In this document: in pieces, positions 27,859 through 37,131 of the stretch
How the letters are laid out: every line of letters starts with the position of its first letter
How positions within the stretch are numbered: the stretch's first letter is position 1
Program-made: the position numbers and the translations under genes
NCBI GenBank assembly: GCA_947630045.1
Contig: CANRGC010000006.1
Span: 1 to 64,000, forward strand
DNA length: 64,000 bases
Direction: 5' to 3'
Origin: Candidatus Gastranaerophilales bacterium
GTDB taxonomy: Bacteria > Cyanobacteriota > Vampirovibrionia > Gastranaerophilales > Gastranaerophilaceae
Notes under the pieces: generated by a model
What the model was told of the DNA's origin: nothing
The model's input: only the letters and a program-made list of their open reading frames with translations
Databases searched by the model: none

Positions 27859-27894
27859 ATGAATAAATTTAAGCAAAATTTAATAATAATATAA
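27859..27894 (+). CDS. Putative pyr operon leader peptide (11 residues)
   Basis: The open frame MNKFKQNLIII follows AAAGGGG, a good ribosome binding site. Its TAA stop (27892-27894) abuts the terminator stem that begins at 27895, so a ribosome finishing this peptide would cover the hairpin. This is the geometry of translation-coupled attenuators. The leader is A/U-rich. It is too short to support by coding statistics. Confidence 0.45.
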   Translation: MNKFKQNLIII

Positions 27895-27927
27895 AAAGGA
27901 AAGGCGATTTTGTCTTTCCTTTTTTTT
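27895..27927 (+). terminator. Intrinsic terminator (probable attenuator) ahead of pyrK
   Basis: AAAGGAAAGGC (27895-27905) pairs with GTCTTTCCTTT (27112 offset: 27912-27922) around a GATTTT loop, followed by a run of T up to 27927. It ends 27 bases before the pyrK ATG on the same strand as the operon. The upstream gene runs the other way, so only a leader transcript can meet it. Confidence 0.75.
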
Positions 27928-27953
27928 GACTTAAAGCACGGGTTTAAAAGAAA

Positions 27954-28664
27954 ATGAGAAAAAATCATCAAGGCACTGTAATTAAGAATATTGAAATAAA
28001 AAAAGATATTTACGAATTAAAAATAAAGTCTGACATGAAAGAGGCTTTTGCGGGGCAATTTATTTCCGTACTTTGCCCGAATAAAACGTTAAGGCGTCCG
28101 TTTAGCATTTCAAACTTTAATAACGGAGAAATTACCGTTTTATATAAATTAAAGGGAGAAGGAACAAAATATATATCAAGCCTGAAAACCGGCGATGTCA
28201 TAGACTTTTTGGGGGCGCTCGGGAACACTTTTTCTTATGAAAATACGAACTCTGCCCTTTTAATCGGCGCTGGAATCGGAATTGCGCCAATGCTCTTTTT
28301 GAAAAAAGAAATGAATGAAAAAGGAATTAAAAATTTTTTAATATCAGGGTTTAAAACAAATGAAGAAGCGCTTTTGGGCTCTGACAAAACGGTAATAGGC
28401 GGAAGCGTTATGGATAATATTGATGAAATAATTGAAAAAACAAAACCTGACACAATTTATTCTTGCGGGCCTTCAATTGTATTAAAACTTGTGTGTAAAA
28501 AGGCGGAAGAAAAAGGCTTAAAGGCTCAAGTTGCGCTTGAAAAAGTTATGGCATGCGGAATCGGAGTTTGCAGAGGCTGTGTTATAGAACTTAAAGACGG
28601 CTCAAACGCTTCTGTTTGTAAGGACGGACCTGTTTTTGAAGGCGAGGTTATACAGTGGAATTAA
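27954..28664 (+). CDS. pyrK: Dihydroorotate dehydrogenase B, electron transfer subunit
   Basis: PyrK carries electrons from the PyrD flavin to NAD+ via FAD and a 2Fe-2S cluster, giving a class 1B dihydroorotate dehydrogenase. The FAD site RRPFSISN is near residue 45, the NAD-binding GAGIGIAPMLF near 105, and the cluster cysteines lie in ACGIGVCRGC near 200 and SVCKDGPVF. Length 236 is slightly short but complete. First gene of the UMP operon, directly after the attenuator-like terminator. Overlaps pyrD by 10 bases. Confidence 0.93.
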   Translation: MRKNHQGTVIKNIEIKKDIYELKIKSDMKEAFAGQFISVLCPNKTLRRPFSISNFNNGEITVLYKLKGEGTKYISSLKTGDVIDFLGALGNTFSYENTNSALLIGAGIGIAPMLFLKKEMNEKGIKNFLISGFKTNEEALLGSDKTVIGGSVMDNIDEIIEKTKPDTIYSCGPSIVLKLVCKKAEEKGLKAQVALEKVMACGIGVCRGCVIELKDGSNASVCKDGPVFEGEVIQWN

Positions 28665-29569
28665 GAGTTAATTTAAACGGTTTTGAATTAAAAAATCCGA
28701 TTATGACAGCCTCGGGAACATACGGATATGCTGACGAATATGAAGTTTTTACCGACGTTTCAAATATAGGGGCGATTGTTACAAAGGCAATCTCAATTAA
28801 TCCGAAAAAAGGAAATCAGGGAGAAAGAATTTTTGAAACAACGTCAGGCATGATAAACAGAATTGGGCTTGAAAACCTTGGAATTAAAGAGTTTATCGAA
28901 AAGAAACTGCCGATTTTAAAAGAAAAAAATATAAATTTTGTAATGAATCTTGCAGGTTCAAGTTTTGAAGATTACGTCGAAGCCGCAAAAATTGCCCAAA
29001 AAGAAGGAATAAAAGCAATTGAGGTTAACGTTTCATGCCCGAATGTTAAAGAGGGATGTTTGGAATTCGGGGTTGACCCTTCTTCTCTTTCAAAGCTTAT
29101 AAGCGCCATAAGAGAAGTCTATCTCGGCTTTTTAATCGTTAAGTTAACTCCAAATGTTTCAGATATTGAATCTTTGGCGCTGTCTTGCGAAAAAGCAGGC
29201 GCAAACGCAATAAGCGCAATAAATACACTAAAGGGGCTCGGAGTTAAAATTGAAATTCTTCCGAACGGAGAAATAAAAAAAACAAGCGTGCAGGGCGGCT
29301 TGAGCGGAAGGTGTATAAAACCCGTTGCGCTTTCAATGGTAAAAAGAATTTATTCCGTGGTAAAAATTCCAATTATCGGAATTGGCGGAATTTCTTGCCT
29401 TGAAGATGTTTTGGAATTTTTCTCCGTCGGGGCTGAGGCTGTTCAAATCGGAACGGAAAACTTTACAAACCCCGCAATAACGGGGCAAATTATTCAAGAT
29501 TTAGAAAAATTGTTATTAAAACTAAATTTAAAAAGTATTGACGAATTAAAAAGGAAATTAAGAGAATGA
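28655..29569 (+). CDS. pyrD: Dihydroorotate dehydrogenase B, catalytic subunit
   Basis: This FMN-containing barrel enzyme oxidises dihydroorotate to orotate. Typical class 1 motifs are NPIMTASGTYGYADEY, AIEVNVSCPNVKEG near residue 125 (in the substrate loop), VKLTPNVSDI, SGRCIKP and IIGIGGISCLEDVLEF. Pairing with pyrK makes it the NAD-dependent 1B type. The start codon is GTG at 28655, inside the last codons of pyrK. pyrE overlaps it by 4 bases. Confidence 0.95.
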   Translation: MELRVNLNGFELKNPIMTASGTYGYADEYEVFTDVSNIGAIVTKAISINPKKGNQGERIFETTSGMINRIGLENLGIKEFIEKKLPILKEKNINFVMNLAGSSFEDYVEAAKIAQKEGIKAIEVNVSCPNVKEGCLEFGVDPSSLSKLISAIREVYLGFLIVKLTPNVSDIESLALSCEKAGANAISAINTLKGLGVKIEILPNGEIKKTSVQGGLSGRCIKPVALSMVKRIYSVVKIPIIGIGGISCLEDVLEFFSVGAEAVQIGTENFTNPAITGQIIQDLEKLLLKLNLKSIDELKRKLRE

Positions 29570-30135
29570 ACGACGTTAAAGAACTTTTGATTAAAGCGGA
29601 CGGGCTTTTAAAAGGACACTTTTGCCTGACTTCGGGGCTGCACTCAGATACTTATTTTCAGTGTGCAAAACTGTATCAGTATCCTGATATTGTTGAAAAA
29701 ATCGGCAAGGAACTTGCAAAAAAGCTTGAAAATATTGAATATGACACTATAATCGCTCCGGCAATCGGCGCAATAATTTTCGGATATGAAGTTGCAAAAC
29801 AGGCGGGAAAAAGAAATCTTTTTGTTGAAAGAAAAGATGACATAATGCAATTAAGAAGGGGTTACACCCTAAAAAAAGGCGAAAGAGTTGTTATTATTGA
29901 AGACGTTATTACAACCGCAAGAACAATCTTTGAGACAATTGACGCCATAAAAGAATATGAAGCGGAAATTATGGGCGTGGGCTGTATTGTGGACAGAACC
30001 CAAGGCAAGCTTGATGATAAGCTAAAAATTAATTCGCTTTTAAAAATTGACCCTGTTGTCTATAACCCTGATGATTGCCCGCTTTGCAGACAGGGAATTG
30101 AAATTGTAAAACCGGGAAGCAGAAAAGGCAAATAA
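29566..30135 (+). CDS. pyrE: Orotate phosphoribosyltransferase
   Basis: It joins orotate to PRPP to give OMP. The PRPP-binding motif VVIIEDVITTART is near residue 107; FVERKD and RRGYTLKKGERV lie just before it. The C-terminal third resembles the long pyrE type with CPLCRQGIEIVKPGS at the end, found in several anaerobes. ATGA overlap with pyrD; its stop shares a base with the pyrB start (TAATG). Confidence 0.93.
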   Translation: MNDVKELLIKADGLLKGHFCLTSGLHSDTYFQCAKLYQYPDIVEKIGKELAKKLENIEYDTIIAPAIGAIIFGYEVAKQAGKRNLFVERKDDIMQLRRGYTLKKGERVVIIEDVITTARTIFETIDAIKEYEAEIMGVGCIVDRTQGKLDDKLKINSLLKIDPVVYNPDDCPLCRQGIEIVKPGSRKGK

Positions 30136-31019
30136 TGAGAGATTTAATAAAAATCGAATATCTTACAAACGCTGAAATTGAAGGTTTGATGAGCCTTGCG
30201 CAAGAATATAAGAACGGCAAAAAATCAAACTTTTCAAATCATCACTGCGCTTTAATGTTTTTTGAAAATTCAACAAGAACAATGTTTTCTTTTGAATGTG
30301 CCCTGAATAAGCTTGGGGCTTATTCATACATTTTTGATAACGCAAAATCATCAATTTTAAAAGGGGAAGAAATTTTTGACACAATTAATAACCTTTGTGC
30401 AATCGGAATTTCAACCTTTATAACAAGAACGGCAAAAGAAGGGTTTATTGACGAATTAAAGAAACTTGAATTTTACAAACCGATAAACTTTATAAATGCG
30501 GGCGAAGGGAAAAGTTCTCACCCGACACAAGCCCTTCTTGATTATTTCACAATGAAAGAAAAATTGAAGGATGTTAAAAATAAAAAAATTGTAATCGTGG
30601 GCGATATTAAACATTCAAGAGTTGCAAAATCAAACATAAAACTTTTATCTAAAATGGGGGCAAACCTTGTTTTGTGTGCGCCGAAATATTTTACCGAAGA
30701 AATTGACGGGGCGGAATATGTTCCGAATTTGAACGAGGCGCTTTTAGGCGCAGATGTTGTTATGTGTCTCAGAATACAAAAAGAAAGATTAAATGAAGAA
30801 GTCAGCATTCAAGATTACATCAAAAACTATCAAATAAATTCGGTAAATATGCCAAAAGACGCAATTTTAATGCACCCCGGACCCGTTAACAGAGATGTTG
30901 AAATTTCAAACGAACTTATAAATTCAAAATACGGCAGAACAATATTAAATCAGGCAGAAAACGGCGTTTATGTCAGAATGGCGGTTTTAGACAGTGTTTT
31001 TAAGGGGGATGAGGCATGA
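30135..31019 (+). CDS. pyrB: Aspartate carbamoyltransferase, catalytic subunit
   Basis: It condenses carbamoyl phosphate with aspartate, the committed step of pyrimidine synthesis. The carbamoyl-phosphate site is FFENSTRTMFSFE near residue 40, the bridging motif is SSHPTQALLD near 123, and the C-terminal motif is HPGPVNRDVEIS near 247. The usual STRTR is STRTM here; the residues known to contact carbamoyl phosphate are kept. No pyrI regulatory chain is in the operon, so an unregulated trimer is likely. Confidence 0.92.
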   Translation: MRDLIKIEYLTNAEIEGLMSLAQEYKNGKKSNFSNHHCALMFFENSTRTMFSFECALNKLGAYSYIFDNAKSSILKGEEIFDTINNLCAIGISTFITRTAKEGFIDELKKLEFYKPINFINAGEGKSSHPTQALLDYFTMKEKLKDVKNKKIVIVGDIKHSRVAKSNIKLLSKMGANLVLCAPKYFTEEIDGAEYVPNLNEALLGADVVMCLRIQKERLNEEVSIQDYIKNYQINSVNMPKDAILMHPGPVNRDVEISNELINSKYGRTILNQAENGVYVRMAVLDSVFKGDEA

Positions 31020-31975
31020 AAATTCCATCGTTAATTGATATGCACACCCATTTAAGAGAGCCGGGGTTTGTTGAGAAAGAAACAATCGAAACAGGTCTGA
31101 AAGCCGCAATAAAAGGGGGATATGGCGCAGTTATCGCAATGCCCAATACATTTCCCGTTAATGACAACAAGGAAGTTACAAAACTTATTTTGGAAAAGGC
31201 TAAAAAATTTGAAAATGAAATTTCTCTTTTGCCTGCAGGCGCTGTTACATACGGCTTAAACTCGGATGATTTAACAGATTTTGCCTCACTAAAAGAAGCG
31301 GGATGTATTGCTTTTTCAAACGACGGAATGTCAACAAGAAGGGTTGAAGACGCCCTTAAAACAGGCGAATTGATTTTATCTCACCTTGAAGATGAAACAA
31401 ATGAGGCAATTTATCAAATTGAAATTTTTGAAAAGCTTGTAAGGCAAGGGTTTTCACCAAGGCTGCATTTTTGTCATGTTTCCAAAAAATCTACGATTGA
31501 TGTTATAAGAAATGCAAAGGCACGCAAATTAAATATTACGGCGGAAACTTGCCCTCATTATTTTACATTTACCGATAAAGACAGGGATGAAACAGGCAGA
31601 TTTAAAATGAACCCGCCGCTTGGTCTTGAAGAAGATTTGAATGCGGTAATCGAAGGGGTCAAAGACGGCACAATTGATGTTATTTCAACAGACCATGCGC
31701 CCCATACAAAAGAAGAAAAATTAAGACCTTATAAAAGTTCGCCAAACGGAATAGTCGGGCTTGAAACGGCGTTTTCGCTTACTTTTATGAAATTCGGTCT
31801 GGAATTAACGCTTGAAAAAATGGCTTTTAGTCCAAGAAAAATTTTAAATATTAATCCAAAAAAAGAGGTTGAAATTGACCTTGATGAGGTTTGGAAAGTT
31901 GAAGGGGAAAAATTTCAATCAAAGTGCAAAATTTCCCCTTATGAAGGTATGATATTAAAAGGGAAGGTGTTATGA
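31016..31975 (+). CDS. pyrC: Dihydroorotase (compact form)
   Basis: It closes carbamoyl aspartate to dihydroorotate. The metal-binding motifs of the amidohydrolase fold are present: DMHTHLREPG at residues 8-17, HFCHVS near 152, ETCPHYF near 178 and STDHAPHTKEE near 223. At 319 residues it is about 100 shorter than class I enzymes. The protein starts almost at the HxH motif, so the N-terminal half of the usual beta-sandwich domain is missing, while the C-terminal part (ISPYEGMILKGKVL) remains. Four-base overlaps on both sides. Confidence 0.9.
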   Translation: MKIPSLIDMHTHLREPGFVEKETIETGLKAAIKGGYGAVIAMPNTFPVNDNKEVTKLILEKAKKFENEISLLPAGAVTYGLNSDDLTDFASLKEAGCIAFSNDGMSTRRVEDALKTGELILSHLEDETNEAIYQIEIFEKLVRQGFSPRLHFCHVSKKSTIDVIRNAKARKLNITAETCPHYFTFTDKDRDETGRFKMNPPLGLEEDLNAVIEGVKDGTIDVISTDHAPHTKEEKLRPYKSSPNGIVGLETAFSLTFMKFGLELTLEKMAFSPRKILNINPKKEVEIDLDEVWKVEGEKFQSKCKISPYEGMILKGKVL

Positions 31976-32709
31976 ACATAAAAGAAAAAATCGTTTTGGC
32001 GCTTGATGTTGAAACAATTGAAGAAGCAAAAAAATTAGTGGATGAACTATATGAATATACGGGAACTTTTAAAGTCGGTCTGCAATTATTTTGCGGCTAT
32101 GGGCTTGAAATTATAAATTATATTCTCTCTAAAAATTCAAATTTCTTTTTGGACGTTAAGCTCCATGACATCCCGAACACCGTTCAAAAGGCGGCGGAAA
32201 ACGTTATTTTAAGAGGGGCGAACTTTTTTAACGTACATGCGACAGGCGGGCTTGAAATGATGAAGGCGGCAAGAAAAGGGGCTGATACAGCGAGTGAAAA
32301 ATTGGGCAGAAAAAAAGCCTTAATTCTTGGTGTTACAATGCTCACAAGCATTTCCCAAGACGTTTTGGATAATGAATTTATGATAAATAAAAATGTTTCA
32401 GATTTTGCAATTCATCTTGCAAAGCTTGCCAAAGAAGCGGGACTTGACGGGGTTGTGGCTTCGGCTCTCGAGGTTGAAAAAATTAAAAATGAACTCGGAA
32501 GTGATTTCAAGGTGTTATGCCCCGGAATTCGCCCGAAATGGAGCCTGACAGATGACCAAAAAAGAATTGCAACTCCTTATGAAGCAATTAAAAGAGGCGC
32601 AGATTACATTGTAATCGGGCGTGCTGTTACAAAAAGCGAAAACCCGAAAGAAGCAATGATAAAAATATATGAAGAAATTAAAGAAGGTGAATTATGCTCG
32701 CAACATTAA
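31972..32709 (+). CDS. pyrF: Orotidine 5'-phosphate decarboxylase
   Basis: It gives UMP, the operon's end product. The catalytic array is in FLDVKLHDIPNTVQKAA (residues about 60-76), with ALDVETIEEA at the N-terminus, GVTMLTS near 120, and the phosphate-binding CPGIRPKW and YIVIGRAVTKSENP near the end. Length 245 is standard for the short bacterial form. The stop overlaps carA by 16 bases. Confidence 0.96.
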   Translation: MNIKEKIVLALDVETIEEAKKLVDELYEYTGTFKVGLQLFCGYGLEIINYILSKNSNFFLDVKLHDIPNTVQKAAENVILRGANFFNVHATGGLEMMKAARKGADTASEKLGRKKALILGVTMLTSISQDVLDNEFMINKNVSDFAIHLAKLAKEAGLDGVVASALEVEKIKNELGSDFKVLCPGIRPKWSLTDDQKRIATPYEAIKRGADYIVIGRAVTKSENPKEAMIKIYEEIKEGELCSQH

Positions 32710-33815
32710 TATTAGAGGACGGAAGTGTCTATAAAGGCGAACAATTCGGCGCATGCGGCACAAAAATCGGCGAAATTGTTTTTAATACTTCAATGACGGG
32801 GTATCAGGAAATTTTGACCGATCCGAGTTATGCAAATCAGATAATAATTATGACTTATCCTGAAATCGGAAATTACGGAATAAATGAAGAAGACTTTGAG
32901 TCGTATGCTCCCAAATGTCTGGGGTTTGTGGTTAAAAAGAACTGTAAGAACGATTCTCACTATAAATCAAAAGAAACCCTTTCAAATTATCTTGAAAGAA
33001 ACGGTGTTATCGGAATTGAAGGAATTGACACAAGAAGCCTTGTTATCAAAATAAGAGAAAAAGGCACAATGAGATGTATGCTTACAACCGATGAAATTAA
33101 AAGCGAAAGCGAAATTGTTGAAAAAATCGGTGAAATTTGTACGCATAACGCCGACAAAGATGTCGTATTGCATGTTTCACCGAAAGAGAAATATGTAGTG
33201 AACGAGGAAGGGGAAATTGACCTTGCTTTGATTGATTACGGCTGTAAGTCGGGAATTATTAATTCGCTTGCCGAAAGAGGCTGTAAGGTGACTGTTTATC
33301 CCGCTTCCGTGAGTGCGTCCGAAATTTTGGATAACGGGCACAAAAACCTGTTTCTTTCAAACGGCCCCGGTGACCCTGCCGATTGTGAGATTGAACTTGA
33401 AACAATCAAAAACCTTATAGGGAAAATTCCGATTTTCGGAATATGTTTGGGATATCAACTTTTGTCCATTGCACTCGGCGCAAAAACTTATAAACTAAAA
33501 TACGGCCACAGAGGCGGAAATCACCCCGTAATTAACCTTCAATCGGGTCAGGTTATGGTAACTTCGCAAAACCACGGATATGCCGTTGATACGGAGAGTT
33601 TATCCGAAATTATGAGGGCGACATATAAAAATTTGAACGATGACACTATGGAAGGTTTTGACGCCGAAAGACTAAAGATTTTTGCCGTTCAGTTTCACCC
33701 CGAAGCAAAACCGGGACCAAATGACGCAGCGGTGATTTTTGATGAGTGGATAAAATTAATGGAAGAATTTCATAAAAACCCTGTTAGAAAAGCAGATGAC
33801 ATGGCAAACGTGTAA
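32694..33815 (+). CDS. carA: Carbamoyl-phosphate synthase, small (glutaminase) subunit
   Basis: It releases ammonia from glutamine for the large subunit. The C-terminal class I amidotransferase has LSNGPGDPAD near 222, the nucleophile cysteine in FGICLGYQL near 249, GHRGGNHPV, and the catalytic histidine-glutamate in VQFHPEAKPGP near 338. Length 373 is typical. Because it is in the pyr operon and no arginine genes are near, it may supply both pathways but is set up for pyrimidines. Confidence 0.97.
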   Translation: MLATLILEDGSVYKGEQFGACGTKIGEIVFNTSMTGYQEILTDPSYANQIIIMTYPEIGNYGINEEDFESYAPKCLGFVVKKNCKNDSHYKSKETLSNYLERNGVIGIEGIDTRSLVIKIREKGTMRCMLTTDEIKSESEIVEKIGEICTHNADKDVVLHVSPKEKYVVNEEGEIDLALIDYGCKSGIINSLAERGCKVTVYPASVSASEILDNGHKNLFLSNGPGDPADCEIELETIKNLIGKIPIFGICLGYQLLSIALGAKTYKLKYGHRGGNHPVINLQSGQVMVTSQNHGYAVDTESLSEIMRATYKNLNDDTMEGFDAERLKIFAVQFHPEAKPGPNDAAVIFDEWIKLMEEFHKNPVRKADDMANV

Positions 33816-33824
33816 GAGGTTAAA

Positions 33825-36800
33825 ATGGGAAAGAATATAAACATAAAAAAAGTTATGGTGATTGGCTCAGGCCCGATTGTAATCGGTCAGGCGGCGGAAT
33901 TTGACTATGCGGGCGTGCAGGCATGCAGAGCACTTAAAGAAGAAGGAATTAAAGTTGTTCTTGTAAACTCAAATCCGGCAACGATTATGACGGATGAAAA
34001 CATTGCGGATAAAGTCTATATTGAGCCTTTAGAAATCACAATGCTTGAAGACATTATCCAAAAAGAACGCCCTGACGGCTTAATTGCTTCTCTCGGGGGG
34101 CAGACCGGTTTAAACCTTGCAATGGAACTTCACAAGGCTGGAATATTGGAAAAATATAACCTTAAACTTTTGGGCACAAACATTGACTCAATTAACAAAG
34201 CCGAAGACAGAGAACTTTTCAAAAACCTTATGAAAGAGATAAATGAACCCGTTCCCGAGTCTGAAATTGTTTCAAACCACAAAGACGCTCTGGCGTTTGC
34301 CGAAAAAATCGGCTTTCCCATAATAATTCGTCCCGCATTCACTCTCGGCGGCTCCGGCGGCGGAATTGCAAAAAATGCGGAAGAATATGAACAGTATGTT
34401 ACAACAGGGCTTCAACAATCGCCGATAAATCAAATTCTTGTTGAAAAGAGCATTGCGGGCTTTAAGGAAGTTGAATATGAAGTTATGCGTGATTCAAACG
34501 ACACCTGTATTACAATTTGTAATATGGAAAACATTGACCCGATTGGAATTCACACGGGCGATTCATACGTTGTTGCGCCGAGTCAAACCCTTACAAATAA
34601 CGAATATCAAATGTTAAGAACTTCCGCCATAAAAATTATTCGTTCTCTTAAAATTGAGGGGGGCTGTAATGTTCAATTTGCGCTTGATACAACTTCAAAC
34701 CAATATTATGTAATTGAGGTTAACCCCCGTGTTTCAAGGTCATCCGCCCTTGCAAGCAAGGCTACGGGTTATCCTATCGCAAAAGTGACAACAAAAATTG
34801 CAATAGGATATAAACTTCATGAAATTCAAAACGCAATTACCAAAAAAACGGTTGCCGCATTCGAGCCCAGCCTTGATTATGTTGTAATAAAAATTCCGAA
34901 ATGGCCGTTTGATAAATTTGCAAACGGGGACAGAATTCTCGGCACAAAAATGAAAGCAACAGGCGAAATTATGTCAATAGGAAGGACATTTAACAGCGCC
35001 TTTAAAAAGGCAGTTGCCTCTTTGGAAGAAAAAGTGCCGAGCTTGGCGTTAAGGGAAGAATTTGAAAAACTGACATACGGCGAACTTTTAGACGAGCTTT
35101 CAATTCAAGACGACAGAAGAATTTTCAGAGTTTCCGAAGCCATAAAAAGGGGAATTGAACCTGAAACAATCTGCAATATTACAAAGATTGATTTTTGGTT
35201 TATTTCAAAAATTAAGGAAATAATTGATTTCGGAAAGTCGCTTGCCTGCATGGAGCTTACAAAAGAAAAATATATTGAAGCAAAAGAAATGGGCTTTTTA
35301 GATTGCGAAATTTCAAAGCTGACAGGCAAAAGCGAGGAAGAATTTAAGGCATTTAATGTTGAGGCTTCGTTTAAAATAGTAGACACCTGTGCTGCGGAAT
35401 TTTCGGCAAAAACTCCTTATTTCTATTCAACCTATAATGAAGAATGCGAACTTTCGGCTCTAAAAGGAAACAGTAACAAAAAAGGAAGCATTCTTGTTTT
35501 GGGTTCGGGTCCGATTAGAATAGGTCAAGGAATTGAATTTGACTACTGTTCCGTGCATGCCTCATGGGCAATTACAAACAACGGATATGAATCTGTCATG
35601 ATTAATTCAAACCCCGAGACACTTTCAACCGACTTTGATATAGCTGACAGACTTTATTTTGAACCTATGCACATTGAAAACGTTATGAACGTTGTCAAAA
35701 AGGAAAACCCGATAGGCGTTATGGTTCAATTTGGCGGACAAACGGCAATAAATCTCGCTTCCAAACTTGAGGAAAGAGGAGTTAAAATTCTCGGAACAAG
35801 CTTAGAGAGCATTAATGCGGTAGAAGACAGAAAAGTTTTTGAAAAGCTTTTAAGAGAATTAAAAATTCCTCAACCTAAAGGAAGAGGGGTAAAATCTGCT
35901 GCAGAAGCGCTGGATGCCACAAAAGAACTCGGTTACCCCGTTCTTGTTCGCCCGAGTTACGTAATCGGCGGAAGGGGAATGCAGGTTGTATATAACGATG
36001 AAGAGCTTTTAACTTATATAAACGAGGCGTTTAAATTTTCAACCGAACACCCCGTTTTGATTGACCAATATTTGGAAGGTCAAGAAGTTGAACTTGACGC
36101 AATTTCAGACGGAAAAGAAGTTTTAATCCCCGGAATTTGCGAACATATTGAGCGTGCGGGCGTTCACTCAGGCGATTCCATGAGCATATACCCGAGCCGA
36201 AATATTTCGAGAAAACACGAAAAAACCCTTGTTAAATATGCAAAAGAAATTGCCAAAAAGACAAAAATCGTCGGGCTTATGAATATTCAATTCATTATAA
36301 AAGACGATGTTGTTTATGTAATCGAAGTTAACCCCAGAGCCTCAAGAACCGTTCCTATCATGTCAAAGGTGACGGGCATTCCGATGGCAAAGATTGCCGT
36401 TAACGTAATTTTAGGAAAATCTTTGCGCTCTCACGGGTTTGGGGTTGGTTTATATCGAAAAACAAATCTTGTCTGCGTAAAAATGCCGATATTCAGTTTC
36501 CAAAAATTAAACAGAATTGACCCCGCACTTGCACCTGAGATGAAATCTACAGGCGAGGTTTTGGGAATTGATACAAACTATAAACGTGCGCTGTTAAAAG
36601 CCTTTATAGCGGGCGGGTTTAAATTCGGTCAAAGAAAACAAAGAGTTCTTGTTTCTTTAAATGACCACTATAAAAAGCCCGCTTTAAAAATCATCAAAAA
36701 AATGTTTGCTCAGGGATATTTCATTATGGCAACCTGGGGAACGCATAAATTCCTTGAAAAAAACGGAGTTCCGTCTAAAATGATTGAAAAATTTATGATA

Positions 36801-37064
36801 GATAAACTTCAAAAACGTATGAAAGAAGGGCGTTTAAGCTTTGTTATCAACACTCCGACTCTGGGCAAAAATTCTCAAACCGCAGGTTTTCAGATAAGAA
36901 CAATTGCGGAAATGTATTGTATTCCTTGCTTTACAAGCATAGACACCGCAAGAGCATATTTGAGCGCAGTTAAAACATACGATAAAAAAGCCCGTCTCAC
37001 GGCAGATACGGTTTCAAACTACAGAAAAAGACATTTTTTTGATTTTTTAATAAAAAACAAATAA
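33825..37064 (+). CDS. carB: Carbamoyl-phosphate synthase, large subunit
   Basis: It makes carbamoyl phosphate from bicarbonate, ammonia and two ATP. The protein (1079 residues) shows the ancient duplication: two ATP-grasp halves beginning with VIGSGPIVIGQAAEFDYAG and VLGSGPIRIGQGIEFDYCS, each with NSNPAT/NSNPET, GGQT and EVNPRVSRSSAL/EVNPRASRTVPI motifs. A C-terminal allosteric domain follows (from about residue 935). AAGAGG precedes the ATG, 9 bases after carA. It ends the operon before a clear terminator. Confidence 0.97.
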   Translation: MGKNINIKKVMVIGSGPIVIGQAAEFDYAGVQACRALKEEGIKVVLVNSNPATIMTDENIADKVYIEPLEITMLEDIIQKERPDGLIASLGGQTGLNLAMELHKAGILEKYNLKLLGTNIDSINKAEDRELFKNLMKEINEPVPESEIVSNHKDALAFAEKIGFPIIIRPAFTLGGSGGGIAKNAEEYEQYVTTGLQQSPINQILVEKSIAGFKEVEYEVMRDSNDTCITICNMENIDPIGIHTGDSYVVAPSQTLTNNEYQMLRTSAIKIIRSLKIEGGCNVQFALDTTSNQYYVIEVNPRVSRSSALASKATGYPIAKVTTKIAIGYKLHEIQNAITKKTVAAFEPSLDYVVIKIPKWPFDKFANGDRILGTKMKATGEIMSIGRTFNSAFKKAVASLEEKVPSLALREEFEKLTYGELLDELSIQDDRRIFRVSEAIKRGIEPETICNITKIDFWFISKIKEIIDFGKSLACMELTKEKYIEAKEMGFLDCEISKLTGKSEEEFKAFNVEASFKIVDTCAAEFSAKTPYFYSTYNEECELSALKGNSNKKGSILVLGSGPIRIGQGIEFDYCSVHASWAITNNGYESVMINSNPETLSTDFDIADRLYFEPMHIENVMNVVKKENPIGVMVQFGGQTAINLASKLEERGVKILGTSLESINAVEDRKVFEKLLRELKIPQPKGRGVKSAAEALDATKELGYPVLVRPSYVIGGRGMQVVYNDEELLTYINEAFKFSTEHPVLIDQYLEGQEVELDAISDGKEVLIPGICEHIERAGVHSGDSMSIYPSRNISRKHEKTLVKYAKEIAKKTKIVGLMNIQFIIKDDVVYVIEVNPRASRTVPIMSKVTGIPMAKIAVNVILGKSLRSHGFGVGLYRKTNLVCVKMPIFSFQKLNRIDPALAPEMKSTGEVLGIDTNYKRALLKAFIAGGFKFGQRKQRVLVSLNDHYKKPALKIIKKMFAQGYFIMATWGTHKFLEKNGVPSKMIEKFMIDKLQKRMKEGRLSFVINTPTLGKNSQTAGFQIRTIAEMYCIPCFTSIDTARAYLSAVKTYDKKARLTADTVSNYRKRHFFDFLIKNK

Positions 37065-37067
37065 GCT

Positions 37068-37098
37068 AAAAGCCCCTGATTAAAGGGGCTTTTATTTA
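37068..37098 (+). terminator. Terminator of the pyr operon
   Basis: AAAAGCCCC (37068-37076) pairs with GGGGCTTTT (37085-37093), followed by a T-rich tail. It can partly work for the convergent minus-strand gene too. Confidence 0.85.
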
Positions 37099-37131
37099 GT
37101 AAGCAGTAGGATGTAATTATGCGTTTTAAAA

